Program-made: the position numbers and the translations under genes | Shown: positions 29,528 through 38,217 of the stretch, one piece after another | Layout of the letters: every line of letters begins with the position of its first letter | Position numbering within the stretch: the stretch's first letter is position 1 | Assembly: GCF_008932245.1 (NCBI RefSeq) | Contig: NZ_CP034909.1 | Span: forward strand, 3,544,001-3,608,000 | DNA: 64,000 nucleotides | Origin: Sinorhizobium alkalisoli | GTDB taxonomy: Bacteria > Pseudomonadota > Alphaproteobacteria > Rhizobiales > Rhizobiaceae | Direction: 5' to 3' | Notes under the pieces: generated by a model | The model's database searches: none | Seen by the model: the letters and a program-made list of their open reading frames with translations, nothing else | Told to the model about the DNA's origin: nothing

Positions 29528-29582
29528 ACTACCCATAGAGAACCAATAATAAGAGAACTACCCATAACGAACCGAGGTAGTT
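29528..29582. promoter_or_regulatory. direct and inverted repeats before the serine recombinase
   Basis: ACTACCCATA occurs at 29528-29537 and 29557-29566 (29-bp period), each followed by a related GAACC heptamer. AACTACC at 29556-29562 is inverted as GGTAGTT at 29576-29582. The array ends four bases before the start codon. It may be an autoregulatory operator or the recombination site of the enzyme. Confidence 0.5.
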
Positions 29583-29586
29583 TCCC

Positions 29587-30231
29587 ATGTATGTCCGCGC
29601 CTATCTCCGAGCCAGCACCAAAGACCAAGACGCCAGCCGCGCCAAGGACGATCTGTTCCGCTTCGCTGAAGAACGCGGTCTGAAGATCGCAGCCTCCTAT
29701 ATCGAGAACGAGAGCGGCGCTTCTTTGGCCCGCCCTGAACTGTTCCGGTTGCTGTCTGACTGTCATCCCGGCGATGTGCTGCTGGTGGAACAGGTGGACC
29801 GCCTAAGCCGGTTGAACGCTGCCGACTGGGAGCGGTTGAAGGCAGAGATACAGGGACGGCGGGTGAAGGTGGTCGCTCTTGATCTTCCGACTTCATGGAT
29901 GATGGCGACTGCAAATAAGGACGACATCCAAAGCCGGATGCTGGACGCGATCAACGGCATGATGCTGGACATGCTGGCTGCGATTGCAAGGAAGGACTAC
30001 GAGGATCGCAGGAGGCGACAGGCGCAGGGCATTGCCAAGGCCAAGACGGAAGGCATGTACAAGGGCAGGCCCGAAGACGGTGAACGGAATGCGTCCATCA
30101 TGACGATGCTCACCAACGGTCAAAGCTGGGCCAGCATCATCGCCGCCACGGGTTGCTCCCGCTCCACACTGTCCCGTCTCTCGAAGCGGGTGAAGGCTAA
30201 CGCGTTGGCGCGGGGATCGAACGGAGGCTGA
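29587..30231 (+). CDS. serine recombinase (resolvase/invertase family)
   Basis: 214 residues. The catalytic serine lies in AYLRASTKDQDA. The arginine region is LLVEQVDRLSRL and the E-helix is KDYEDRRRRQAQGIAKAK. A C-terminal helix-turn-helix (MLTNGQSWASIIAATGCSRSTLSRL) completes a small resolvase. Similar proteins occur on rhizobial plasmids and islands. It may have acted on a site within the element such as the repeats just upstream. Confidence 0.9.
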   Translation: MYVRAYLRASTKDQDASRAKDDLFRFAEERGLKIAASYIENESGASLARPELFRLLSDCHPGDVLLVEQVDRLSRLNAADWERLKAEIQGRRVKVVALDLPTSWMMATANKDDIQSRMLDAINGMMLDMLAAIARKDYEDRRRRQAQGIAKAKTEGMYKGRPEDGERNASIMTMLTNGQSWASIIAATGCSRSTLSRLSKRVKANALARGSNGG

Positions 30232-30551
30232 TCCGGCATACCGCTCAGGAGGCGGTGCGGCTGGGGCGTTTCACACCCCTCGGCCCCGGGGCGGCAAGTG
30301 GACACCGACGCAGGTTTCGAGGGTCTTGGATCGGGCCTCCTCTCCGTCATAGCGGGATGGCCGTATTCCGCTTCCGTGGAGGCGTTTCAGAGGGTTCAGC
30401 GTCTTTCCGCTACTGCCCCAGCTCGAACCGCAGAACACGCTCAGGAGGCTGCTACGGAATCATGAATCGGGGTCGAATGGGGGCAACAGGAGCACTTTCA
30501 TTTTGATCGTGCGCCCCCACCGTCGCATCGACACCGCGAAAGGAATTCACC
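30232..30551. other. gap after the serine recombinase
   Basis: 320 bases. An 83-residue open frame (30255-30506) has Arg/Gly/Ser-rich sequence without ribosome-binding site and is not believed. Nothing else was recognised. Confidence 0.5.
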
Positions 30552-30848
30552 ATGGCACATGGCAATGTCGCCCCGCGTCCCGCCTCTGGCGTTCAGCCCC
30601 CATCATCAGCAAGGCAATCACGACCAGTCCGATATTTCGCGGTGACCTACTTCGACGGGGAGGAAGTCCTGAGCGGCGGACGGCAGTCCGTCTTCCGTTC
30701 GAAACGATTGTACCGCGCCAAGCGGATTGCCCGTTCGAATATGCCGCCCGAGGCCCACCGCATGGAGCTTGTCGAGATCAACGGGGCAGACTTCGAGGAG
30801 CGCCGGGAGACCCGACGACAGCGCTCTAGCGAATTGGGGCAACAGTAG
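30552..30848 (+). CDS. small unknown protein
   Basis: 98 residues. AAAGGA stands seven bases before the ATG. The middle (RYFAVTYFDGEEVLSGG...RSKRLYRAKRIARSN) reads like a compact beta-rich basic domain; the ends are Pro/Ser- and Arg-rich. No family is recognised. Cargo of the element. Confidence 0.5.
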   Translation: MAHGNVAPRPASGVQPPSSARQSRPVRYFAVTYFDGEEVLSGGRQSVFRSKRLYRAKRIARSNMPPEAHRMELVEINGADFEERRETRRQRSSELGQQ

Positions 30849-31390
30849 GTCTACCCCGGGTTCCTCTATAGTTAACTAAGGTATCCACCTAGATGAACTG
30901 GGATTCCTGACCAAAGCTCCCTGAGAGAAGAGGGATGGATCATTCCATCTCCTCCCCATGACCATAGCGTAACCGCAGTGAACCACGGTCTACACCTGCG
31001 GTGCAGCCTCAGGGCTGGGCTATGGCTCCCCTCTCGCAGGTGATCTCCGTGGCACCCACGCGGAAGCATTCCAGCGTTCTCACCAGAGCTTGACCCGTAA
31101 TGAGGAGGATCATTGATCGCCTCCTTCCCCGAAGACAGCCAACCACTGACGTTCGAAGACTGATCTCAGACATGCCTTGGGTCTTCGCCCAGGGCGACTG
31201 CTGATAGGTGCTCCCCCAGACGTTGGCAATGCTTGGCATAGGCTGCGGTCGGTCTCTGCGGTCCATCTGCCATGGCTGGTCGCCCCGGCTTTCCGGCGTT
31301 TGGGGTCGTCTCCTCCAATTCACCCATCATCATCATCATCATCATCAACAGGAAAGGTACCCTGCATTGATCCCAGCGGTCATCACCGCC
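30849..31390. other. 542-bp island region without a convincing gene
   Basis: Open frames on both strands have poor codon use. It contains several inverted repeats (for example GATGGATCATTCCATC near 30932 and GGAGG...CCTCC near 31101-31126) and the CAT repeat at 31325. It could be a relic gene or an RNA-coding region. Confidence 0.4.
31325..31345. repeat. (CAT)7 microsatellite
   Basis: Seven uninterrupted CAT units followed by CAA. The plus strand can read as seven histidines, the minus strand as seven ATG codons. Such a tract is rare in GC-rich bacterial DNA. Confidence 0.9.
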
Positions 31391-31723
31391 ATGTACACGA
31401 TAAAACTGACCGGGTCCTACGTCGCCCGTCATGTCGAAAGCGGCCTTACGGTCGATCTCACCTCCCGTCGAAGCCGCAGCAGCACCAAGGGGCCGATCTC
31501 TCCGTTATGTCGGAAGCTGATCGACCTCGGACACGACCCCTGCGGGAAGGTCCACATCATCCGCAGGGCTCTCGACAAGGATGGACACACTCCCGTCTTC
31601 CAGCGTGATCGAATGCTCAGAACATGGGCTGGCCTTGATTGCGTCGAGAGCGAGACGCGGTCGGTGCGTGTTCAGAAATGTCGTCCTCGTCCTGAGAAGG
31701 TAGACGCATCTCAAAGGGTTTAG
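31391..31723 (+). CDS. small unknown protein
   Basis: 110 residues from MYTIKLTGSYVARHVE. Protein-like sequence with SPLCRKLIDLGHDP, VHIIRRALDKDGHTPVFQRDRMLRTWAG. The ribosome-binding site is weak. No family is recognised. The same frame is open upstream through the CAT repeat, but that part lacks coding character. Confidence 0.5.
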   Translation: MYTIKLTGSYVARHVESGLTVDLTSRRSRSSTKGPISPLCRKLIDLGHDPCGKVHIIRRALDKDGHTPVFQRDRMLRTWAGLDCVESETRSVRVQKCRPRPEKVDASQRV

Positions 31724-32004
31724 CAGCGCTTAGTGATCGGGGTGCCAACGGCAGCCCTGTCCCGCGGCACGGCACTGTGTCTTCAATCCGCCTTGGCTCC
31801 TCTTGCTGGAGCCTCGGTGGCAGGACGGATTGCTTCGGGTGTAGCTCGTCCATCGGTGTCTTTTAGTCATGCGTTATTAGCCTGGCCGAACCCGACCAGC
31901 CGTTGGTAGCGTCCTCCAAGGCAATCACGCCGACAAGAAACAGTTGCATCATAGAAGCCAGAGCTGTTAGCTCATGATTGGTTGGTAGGACATTGGGGGA
32001 GCAG

Positions 32005-32409
32005 GTGGCTACGATCGATGAACTTGATAAATTGGCAGATGACGAACTGCTGGAACGAATTGGCAAAGCGGCAGCCGCCAGCCTCGACAAAACGGACAAT
32101 CCGGATACGCTGGGGCTCGCCGGGGGAGATTTGCGCAACCTAGGCCAAAGAATTTATCACCGCCTGAGCCGCGAACTCCATCAGCTTGTTTGCGGTAGCG
32201 AAGTCGCTGATGTAGAACAACGGTCGAAACTGACCAAAGTTCTCTCTTTGGACCCAACCCAAATGACCACCGGACTGACGGCTGCCCTGGTGGTGTACTT
32301 GGGCGCCGACCCTGTTGTGGCGACCATAGTCGCTGTACTAATGGTAAAGCGCATTGTACTTCCTGCCGGAAGCGAGCTATGCAAGTTCTGGGGAGAGCAA
32401 CTTTCTTAA
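32005..32409 (+). CDS. small protein with C-terminal membrane segment
   Basis: 134 residues. GTG start with GGGGGAG four bases upstream. The N-terminal two thirds are soluble and helical (IDELDKLADDELLERIGKAAA, LGQRIYHRLSRELHQL). Residues about 95-125 (GLTAALVVYLGADPVVATIVAVLMV) form a hydrophobic hairpin or segment. It ends five bases before the convergent dCTP-deaminase-like gene. No family is recognised. A membrane-anchored small protein beside a nucleotide enzyme could be part of the same system, but orientation argues against one operon. Confidence 0.55.
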   Translation: MATIDELDKLADDELLERIGKAAAASLDKTDNPDTLGLAGGDLRNLGQRIYHRLSRELHQLVCGSEVADVEQRSKLTKVLSLDPTQMTTGLTAALVVYLGADPVVATIVAVLMVKRIVLPAGSELCKFWGEQLS

Positions 32410-32414
32410 CATCA

Positions 32415-32972
32415 TCAATTAGTCGTCCCTAGTCCAGGTTTGCGGGAGCCCTTGAACTGGCTCGTTGCGTTAGGGTTCCCGCTCGACGCTTGATGAAGAA
32501 AGAGTTGGCAAATTTTCATCCCGGCGACAAGCCTAATCGGGATTTCGCCGACGTTAGCCAGTTCTAAAGTAAGACAACCGGCAAAGCCGGGTTGAACACC
32601 GGCTGCCGTCTCAATAATCAGCCCCCGCCGCCCCAAGGATGACTTTCCCGTAACATATCCGGCTAAATCACCTGGGAGATGAAGCCATTCAAGCGTTATC
32701 CCGAGAACAAACTTCCCAGGATGAAGTATGAAAGGCTGGCCAAAGGGTACGAAATGCTCTTTGGTGAACCGGCTATCGTGTTCGGAATTTGCTAGATCGA
32801 GAATGTGCAGGTTTGACTGCTTCATCGTTCTAAACCATCGTCCGAGCCGAAGATCGATTGAAGCTCCGGCCTCAGCGCGGAACTGTGTTTCATCCGGCGA
32901 TGGAATGACTGTTAGAGAAGAGTCCGCAGCGGCCACAAACATCCGGTCGGCAAGTTCTTGGCAATTTAACAT
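32415..32972 (-). CDS. dCTP deaminase/dUTPase-family protein
   Basis: 185 residues. The signature region is intact: TGKSSLGRRGLIIETAAGVQPGF and CLTLELANVGEIPIRLVAGMKICQLF. S111, R115 and E137 fall where E. coli Dcd has its catalytic S111, R115 and E138. The C-terminal Gly/Ser-rich tail (SQFKGSRKPG) matches the substrate-closing tail. It would deaminate dCTP to dUTP. The ATG overlaps the metallopeptidase stop by seven bases, so the two are translationally coupled. Phage-defence dCTP deaminases that deplete dCTP are known; this element-borne copy is a candidate, not shown. The core chromosome would be expected to have its own dcd elsewhere. Confidence 0.85.
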   Translation of the reverse strand: MLNCQELADRMFVAAADSSLTVIPSPDETQFRAEAGASIDLRLGRWFRTMKQSNLHILDLANSEHDSRFTKEHFVPFGQPFILHPGKFVLGITLEWLHLPGDLAGYVTGKSSLGRRGLIIETAAGVQPGFAGCLTLELANVGEIPIRLVAGMKICQLFLHQASSGNPNATSQFKGSRKPGLGTTN

Positions 32973-34204
32973 GCTCGCTGCCCATCATAATTAATCCATT
33001 CGTGAACTTCAAAGCTCTTCAGTACCAGATCATTGAGGATGGGGAGTTTCCGCTCCGGCTTCACTCCCGGCAAGCTCCAACGATCCAGGTCATCCCTGAT
33101 GGCCCATGCTGCGACCAGAATTTCTGCGGGTGTTTGTTTGCCGGTTGGAGAGATCTTGCGGAGCCTTTCTGTCGCCTGATTTACGCCTTCCTCGGAAGGT
33201 CGGACGAGGCCACAGTCCGAACAAAGCTTCTCTACGACACGCTGGATGTCAGGGACCATCATTTGGGTAACGTCTTGGGCGATGGCTGCTATTGTGTCCC
33301 GCGGAGCATCCGGTTCACTGAATGCCTCTGGAAGCGAGCCACGGCTTGTGAAATCCCAATCGGCAGCTGCGCGGGCTAAATGCCGAGCGCGGACCTTGTT
33401 CGGCGGGTAATATTCAGAGGTTCTGCGTCCGCTGTCTGGCGAAAGTATGTATTCGAACGCTGCAAGAAAGGCATCACCGAAGATCCAGAGGCCAAGTAGA
33501 TCGCAAAAAATCTCCTCACATTGACGTTGAGCAAATGAATTGCTCCTTCCCCAAACTTCCAGAGCCATCAAGTCAGTGTCGATCGTCTCGGGGGTCACTC
33601 CCGATGCGAACAACGTCTTGACGTCAGACCAGCGTTTCCGGAACTCTTCAATTACGGCCGCTGCTATCTTGGAAACAAGGTTCGAGCGAACGGTGGTTCG
33701 ACGCCAAACCGCATGGCCAAGTTCGTGACCTGCCACGGGCACGAGAAGAGCGTTTTGCGCTTCTGAAGCGGGTAGTCCTACAAAAATGTAATTCTCTAGC
33801 CTTGAGGGAGGCAGCGGATAAACAAAGGGATTGTAGCTCCATTCAGAGCCAACGACGATCTTGAGGTCGTCTCCCAGCAAAGCTGAGCTGATTTCCTTTA
33901 TTGGGGCATAAATCTCGAAACTATTTCGTACGTCCGACGAACGAACGATGAACCCGATGAAACCCATCAGGTCGGACACGGTCGCTTGGGCCTCGATTCC
34001 GTAGCGCCGTATTATCTTCTCGTCTGTGTCGTCGTCGAGATCTAGTATTTCATTCAGCTGCTCTTGAAGAGCGACCTGAATAAGACGAAGGGCCCCTGCA
34101 GAGTCTGGATAAGCCCAGTCTGTGTCAAGGAGCCCAGTGACGAGTTGAACCGCAGCCTGAAGCCTTTGTACCGAAAATTCTTTAGCCAGAGAAACTGTAG
34201 TCAT
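32966..34204 (-). CDS. HExxH zinc metallopeptidase-like protein
   Basis: 412 residues. The zinc motif HELGH is at about residues 160-164 and a likely third ligand lies in EEIFCDLLGLWIFG (E231 with D235), the ExxxD arrangement of gluzincins. No signal peptide or membrane segment is evident, so it is probably cytoplasmic. The N-terminal third is helical. Start 34204 is chosen (34219 also in frame); either way it overlaps the upstream gene. Upstream partner: 149-residue protein. Downstream partner: dCTP deaminase homologue. Family unknown; substrate unknown. Confidence 0.75.
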   Translation of the reverse strand: MTTVSLAKEFSVQRLQAAVQLVTGLLDTDWAYPDSAGALRLIQVALQEQLNEILDLDDDTDEKIIRRYGIEAQATVSDLMGFIGFIVRSSDVRNSFEIYAPIKEISSALLGDDLKIVVGSEWSYNPFVYPLPPSRLENYIFVGLPASEAQNALLVPVAGHELGHAVWRRTTVRSNLVSKIAAAVIEEFRKRWSDVKTLFASGVTPETIDTDLMALEVWGRSNSFAQRQCEEIFCDLLGLWIFGDAFLAAFEYILSPDSGRRTSEYYPPNKVRARHLARAAADWDFTSRGSLPEAFSEPDAPRDTIAAIAQDVTQMMVPDIQRVVEKLCSDCGLVRPSEEGVNQATERLRKISPTGKQTPAEILVAAWAIRDDLDRWSLPGVKPERKLPILNDLVLKSFEVHEWINYDGQRAC

Positions 34205-34631
34205 AATCGAAGACGCCACGCTCGTTCATACCTTGAGGCATCTTGTTCTTATGAATAAAGTCATGGATGAACAAGCTAAAGGACTTCAAGGGCTTCAATC
34301 CGTCTTCGGTAGCTCCCGAGCTGGCGGATTGACGCAGTTCTTGGGCGATCTTCGCTATCTCAGTCGTCAACATTTGCGTTGTGGTTACGCGATGGCTAGT
34401 GGCCGTTTGCACCGCAGCAGTTAACATCTCAGATCCAAGCGGCCCGAGGGAAACGCTCGTACTCGCCGCACCTGACTCATAGTGTGCAAGCGAAGCCAAG
34501 GCATCCACAAACCTTTCTATGACCTGCACGTCAGCCGGCCTATGGCGCTCGATTTTATCAAGCTGCGTGGCTGCCTTCAAAGCCAGTCTTGCGAGCTCGT
34601 CTGCTTCTATAGTGGCTGTGGCGGGGAGCAT
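34182..34631 (-). CDS. unknown helical protein, first gene of the Dcd operon
   Basis: 149 residues. GAGAGGAA lies four bases before the ATG. It is predicted almost wholly helical (EADELARLALKAATQLDKIERHR, TTEIAKIAQELRQS) and ends SFSLFIHDFIHKNKMPQGMNERGVFDYDYSFSG. No membrane segment. Its end overlaps the metallopeptidase start by about 23 bases. It may be an inhibitor, adaptor or trigger protein of the operon; that is speculation. Confidence 0.65.
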   Translation of the reverse strand: MLPATATIEADELARLALKAATQLDKIERHRPADVQVIERFVDALASLAHYESGAASTSVSLGPLGSEMLTAAVQTATSHRVTTTQMLTTEIAKIAQELRQSASSGATEDGLKPLKSFSLFIHDFIHKNKMPQGMNERGVFDYDYSFSG

Positions 34632-34952
34632 AAGTTCCTCTCGATCTTAGAACAAATCGGGATCAACGATTGAAGAGTCGCATATTCGCGTAAGGTGCGC
34701 CACTCTTTTTTTTGTTCCAATGTCAAGGCTAATTTTCAATTGCATCAAATGTCGTCCAGCCAGTTTGCCGTACGGAGGTTAACATTTCCCCCCTCCACCT
34801 TCGCAACTCAAAGCAATGAAGGCCCTTGCGTGGCTTTAAGGCTGACCGCTTCGATGATGGGTACGCAAGCTGGGTACTAACGTGGGTACTAAGCTAGTGC
34901 TCGCTAGCAAGCAAGTCTTTGTTTAACCACGTCTTTTCGCGCTTTGGAAAAA
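34632..34952 (-). promoter_or_regulatory. promoter region of the island operon and right end
   Basis: 321 AT-rich bases. On the minus strand a perfect TTGACA (34728-34733) lies upstream of the 149-residue protein, but no good -10 at 16-18 bases was found, so the promoter is uncertain. The left part is the operon leader, the right part the arm-type repeats and core-proximal end of the element. No gene is seen. Confidence 0.4.
34859..34890. repeat. right arm-type repeats (GGGTAC x3)
   Basis: GGGTAC at 34859-34864 and GGGTACT at 34872-34878 and 34884-34890, same orientation and 12-13 bp period as the pair at 27059-27077. They lie about 63 bases inside attR. Confidence 0.6.
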
Positions 34953-34954
34953 TT

Positions 34955-35030
<76 letters not shown>

Positions 35031-35275
35031 ATCGAGGGTCCGGCTGTGCCGGTCCGGGAACATCGTCGGGCCATCGTGCCCGGCGAGTGGCGGCTTATTA
35101 CTTCTGCTTTTTGCAGATGGCAAGCCGAAAATTGAAGGCCGGTGCGATTTTCTCTGTCCCCCCGGCTTTGACCCCGACCGCGGGCTGTTCCGGCGGGCGG
35201 GGCGGTTTCACGCGTCTTTTGAGACCCTTAGGCCAAGGGCATGCGGGCGAAGCCGCCCGCATCGCTGGAGCTTGA

Positions 35276-35668
35276 TCAGACGTCTTCGTCGTCGTCGGAG
35301 ACGCCGATGATGTCGCTCATGTCGTCATCATCGTCCTCGTCGTCGGTCTCAAGGAACGTGCTGTCGTCGTCGTCGCTGTCGATCTCGACGTCGTCATCGC
35401 CGAGATCCGGCAGGTCGTCGCCGCCCGCAGCCTCGTCGTCGGCATCCTCGAGCGAAACGAGTTCGACTTCCGTGTTCTCTGCATCGACTTCCGTGACGTC
35501 TTCCTCCTCCTCCTTCTCGAGCACCTTGGCGACGGAGCTTTCCTCGAAGAAGGACAGCGGATAGGACTTGCCCGTATAGGGGGAGACGATCGGATCACGG
35601 TTCAGATCGTAAAATTTGCGCCCGGTTTCCGGGTCGATACGCTTTGTTCCAAGTTCCGGTTTTGCCAC
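35276..35668 (-). CDS. TIGR02300-like acidic protein
   Basis: 130 residues. The N-terminus (PELGTKRIDPETGRKFYDLNRDPIVSPYTGKSYP) matches the conserved alphaproteobacterial TIGR02300 pattern. The rest is an Asp/Glu-rich tail (for example DDDDSTFLETDDEDDDDD). GTG at 35668 was chosen with GAGG eight bases upstream; a longer frame to 35737 looks non-coding. Function unknown. Confidence 0.8.
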   Translation of the reverse strand: MAKPELGTKRIDPETGRKFYDLNRDPIVSPYTGKSYPLSFFEESSVAKVLEKEEEEDVTEVDAENTEVELVSLEDADDEAAGGDDLPDLGDDDVEIDSDDDDSTFLETDDEDDDDDMSDIIGVSDDDEDV

Positions 35669-35831
35669 AGTCAAAGCCTCTTGAATGGCCGGCGAGCCGG
35701 CACTTGCCGGTAATCCCGGCTGATGGAAAGGTATCAAACTGATGATTGATTAGCCGGTCCCCTTAATCGTCTTGGCCGCGTCTGTCAAAGACAAACTTCC
35801 GTGTCGCGTCACGGCAATTTCTTCCCCTTGA

Positions 35832-37318
<1,487 letters not shown>

Positions 37319-37319
<1 letters not shown>

Positions 37320-37957
37320 TGACACTGGTGATTGCCATCGACGGACCCGCAGCAGCCGGCAAGGGAACGCTCTCGCGCCGCATCGCCGAGGAATACGGCT
37401 TCCATCATCTCGATACCGGGCTCACCTATCGCGCCACCGCGAAGGCGCTTCTCGATGCGCGACTGCCGCTCGACGATGAGGAGGTGGCGGAGAAGACGGC
37501 GCGCGAGGTGGAGCTTGCCGGGCTCGATCGTTCCGTGCTTTCGGCCCATGAGATCGGCGAAGCGGCCTCGAAGATCGCCGTCATGCCGGCCGTGCGCAGG
37601 GCGCTGGTCGAGGCGCAGCGCGCCTTTTCCCGGAAGGAGCCGGGAACGGTGCTCGACGGCCGCGACATCGGCACCGTCGTCTGCCCCGATGCGGCGGTGA
37701 AGCTCTATGTCACCGCCTCGCCCGAAGTCCGGGCGAGGCGGCGCTATGACGAGATCGTCGCCGGCGGCGGGAGTGCCGACTATGACGCCATCTTCGAGGA
37801 CGTGAAACGGCGCGATGAGCGCGACATGGGCCGGACCGACAGCCCGCTCAGGCCCGCCGAGGACGCGCACTTGCTTGACACGTCTGAAATGAGTATAGAG
37901 GCGGCATTCCAGGCGGCGAAAATGCTGATCGACGCGGCCTTGAAAGAGAATATCTGA
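37319..37957 (+). CDS. cmk: cytidylate kinase
   Basis: Phosphorylates CMP/dCMP, 212 residues. P-loop [23 protein letters not shown], and the LID/specificity region [16 protein letters not shown] and RRDERDMGR are present. Start ATG overlaps the aroA stop. The aroA-cmk-rpsA order is common in proteobacteria. Confidence 0.96.
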
Positions 37958-37996
37958 GGAAGGCCTCGTCCTCGGCCCCGGCCGGACTGCCTTCCG

Positions 37997-38040
37997 GCAT
38001 GATCTCGAAAACCCTACCGCGGTTTCGGGACGGATCATGC
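37997..38040. repeat. GCATGATC palindromic repeat
   Basis: GCATGATC at the left and GGATCATGC at the right bracket TCGAAAACC...GGTTTCGGGA. It belongs to the common rhizobial GCATGATCCCGAAAACC-type intergenic palindromes and lies between cmk and the rpsA leader. Confidence 0.65.
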
Positions 38041-38100
38041 GAAATCAAGAATCCGGATCGTGACGACAGTTCGACAGAATGGTCGGCATGTTCCGAAGAA

Positions 38101-38159
38101 GCCTGAAATTCCGTCCACGCGCCGGAAAGCCCCGTTGAAGGGGCGGACTGGGTTCAGGC
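38101..38159 (+). promoter_or_regulatory. structured rpsA leader
   Basis: Nested pairings: GCCTGAA (38101-38107) with TTCAGGC (38153-38159), CCgTCC with GGActGG inside, and GCCCC (38129-38133) with GGGGC (38140-38144) around GTTGAA. It is 59 bases before the S1 start codon. S1 genes are often autoregulated at the mRNA leader; this is a candidate for that. Confidence 0.5.
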
Positions 38160-38217
38160 CGTTCAACGCGAACCACCGGCGCATATGCGTCTCAAGCGAG
38201 ATGCAGCAGGAGATTAT

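Noticed and set aside
30255..30506. 83-codon frame after the serine recombinase
   Set aside because: Arg/Gly/Ser-rich, no ribosome-binding site, no coding-like third positions.
31208..31390. Seven-histidine run as a cloning tag or vector trace
   Set aside because: The tract continues into native-looking DNA on both sides, and no vector sequence or matching tag gene is present. It is a natural CAT microsatellite.
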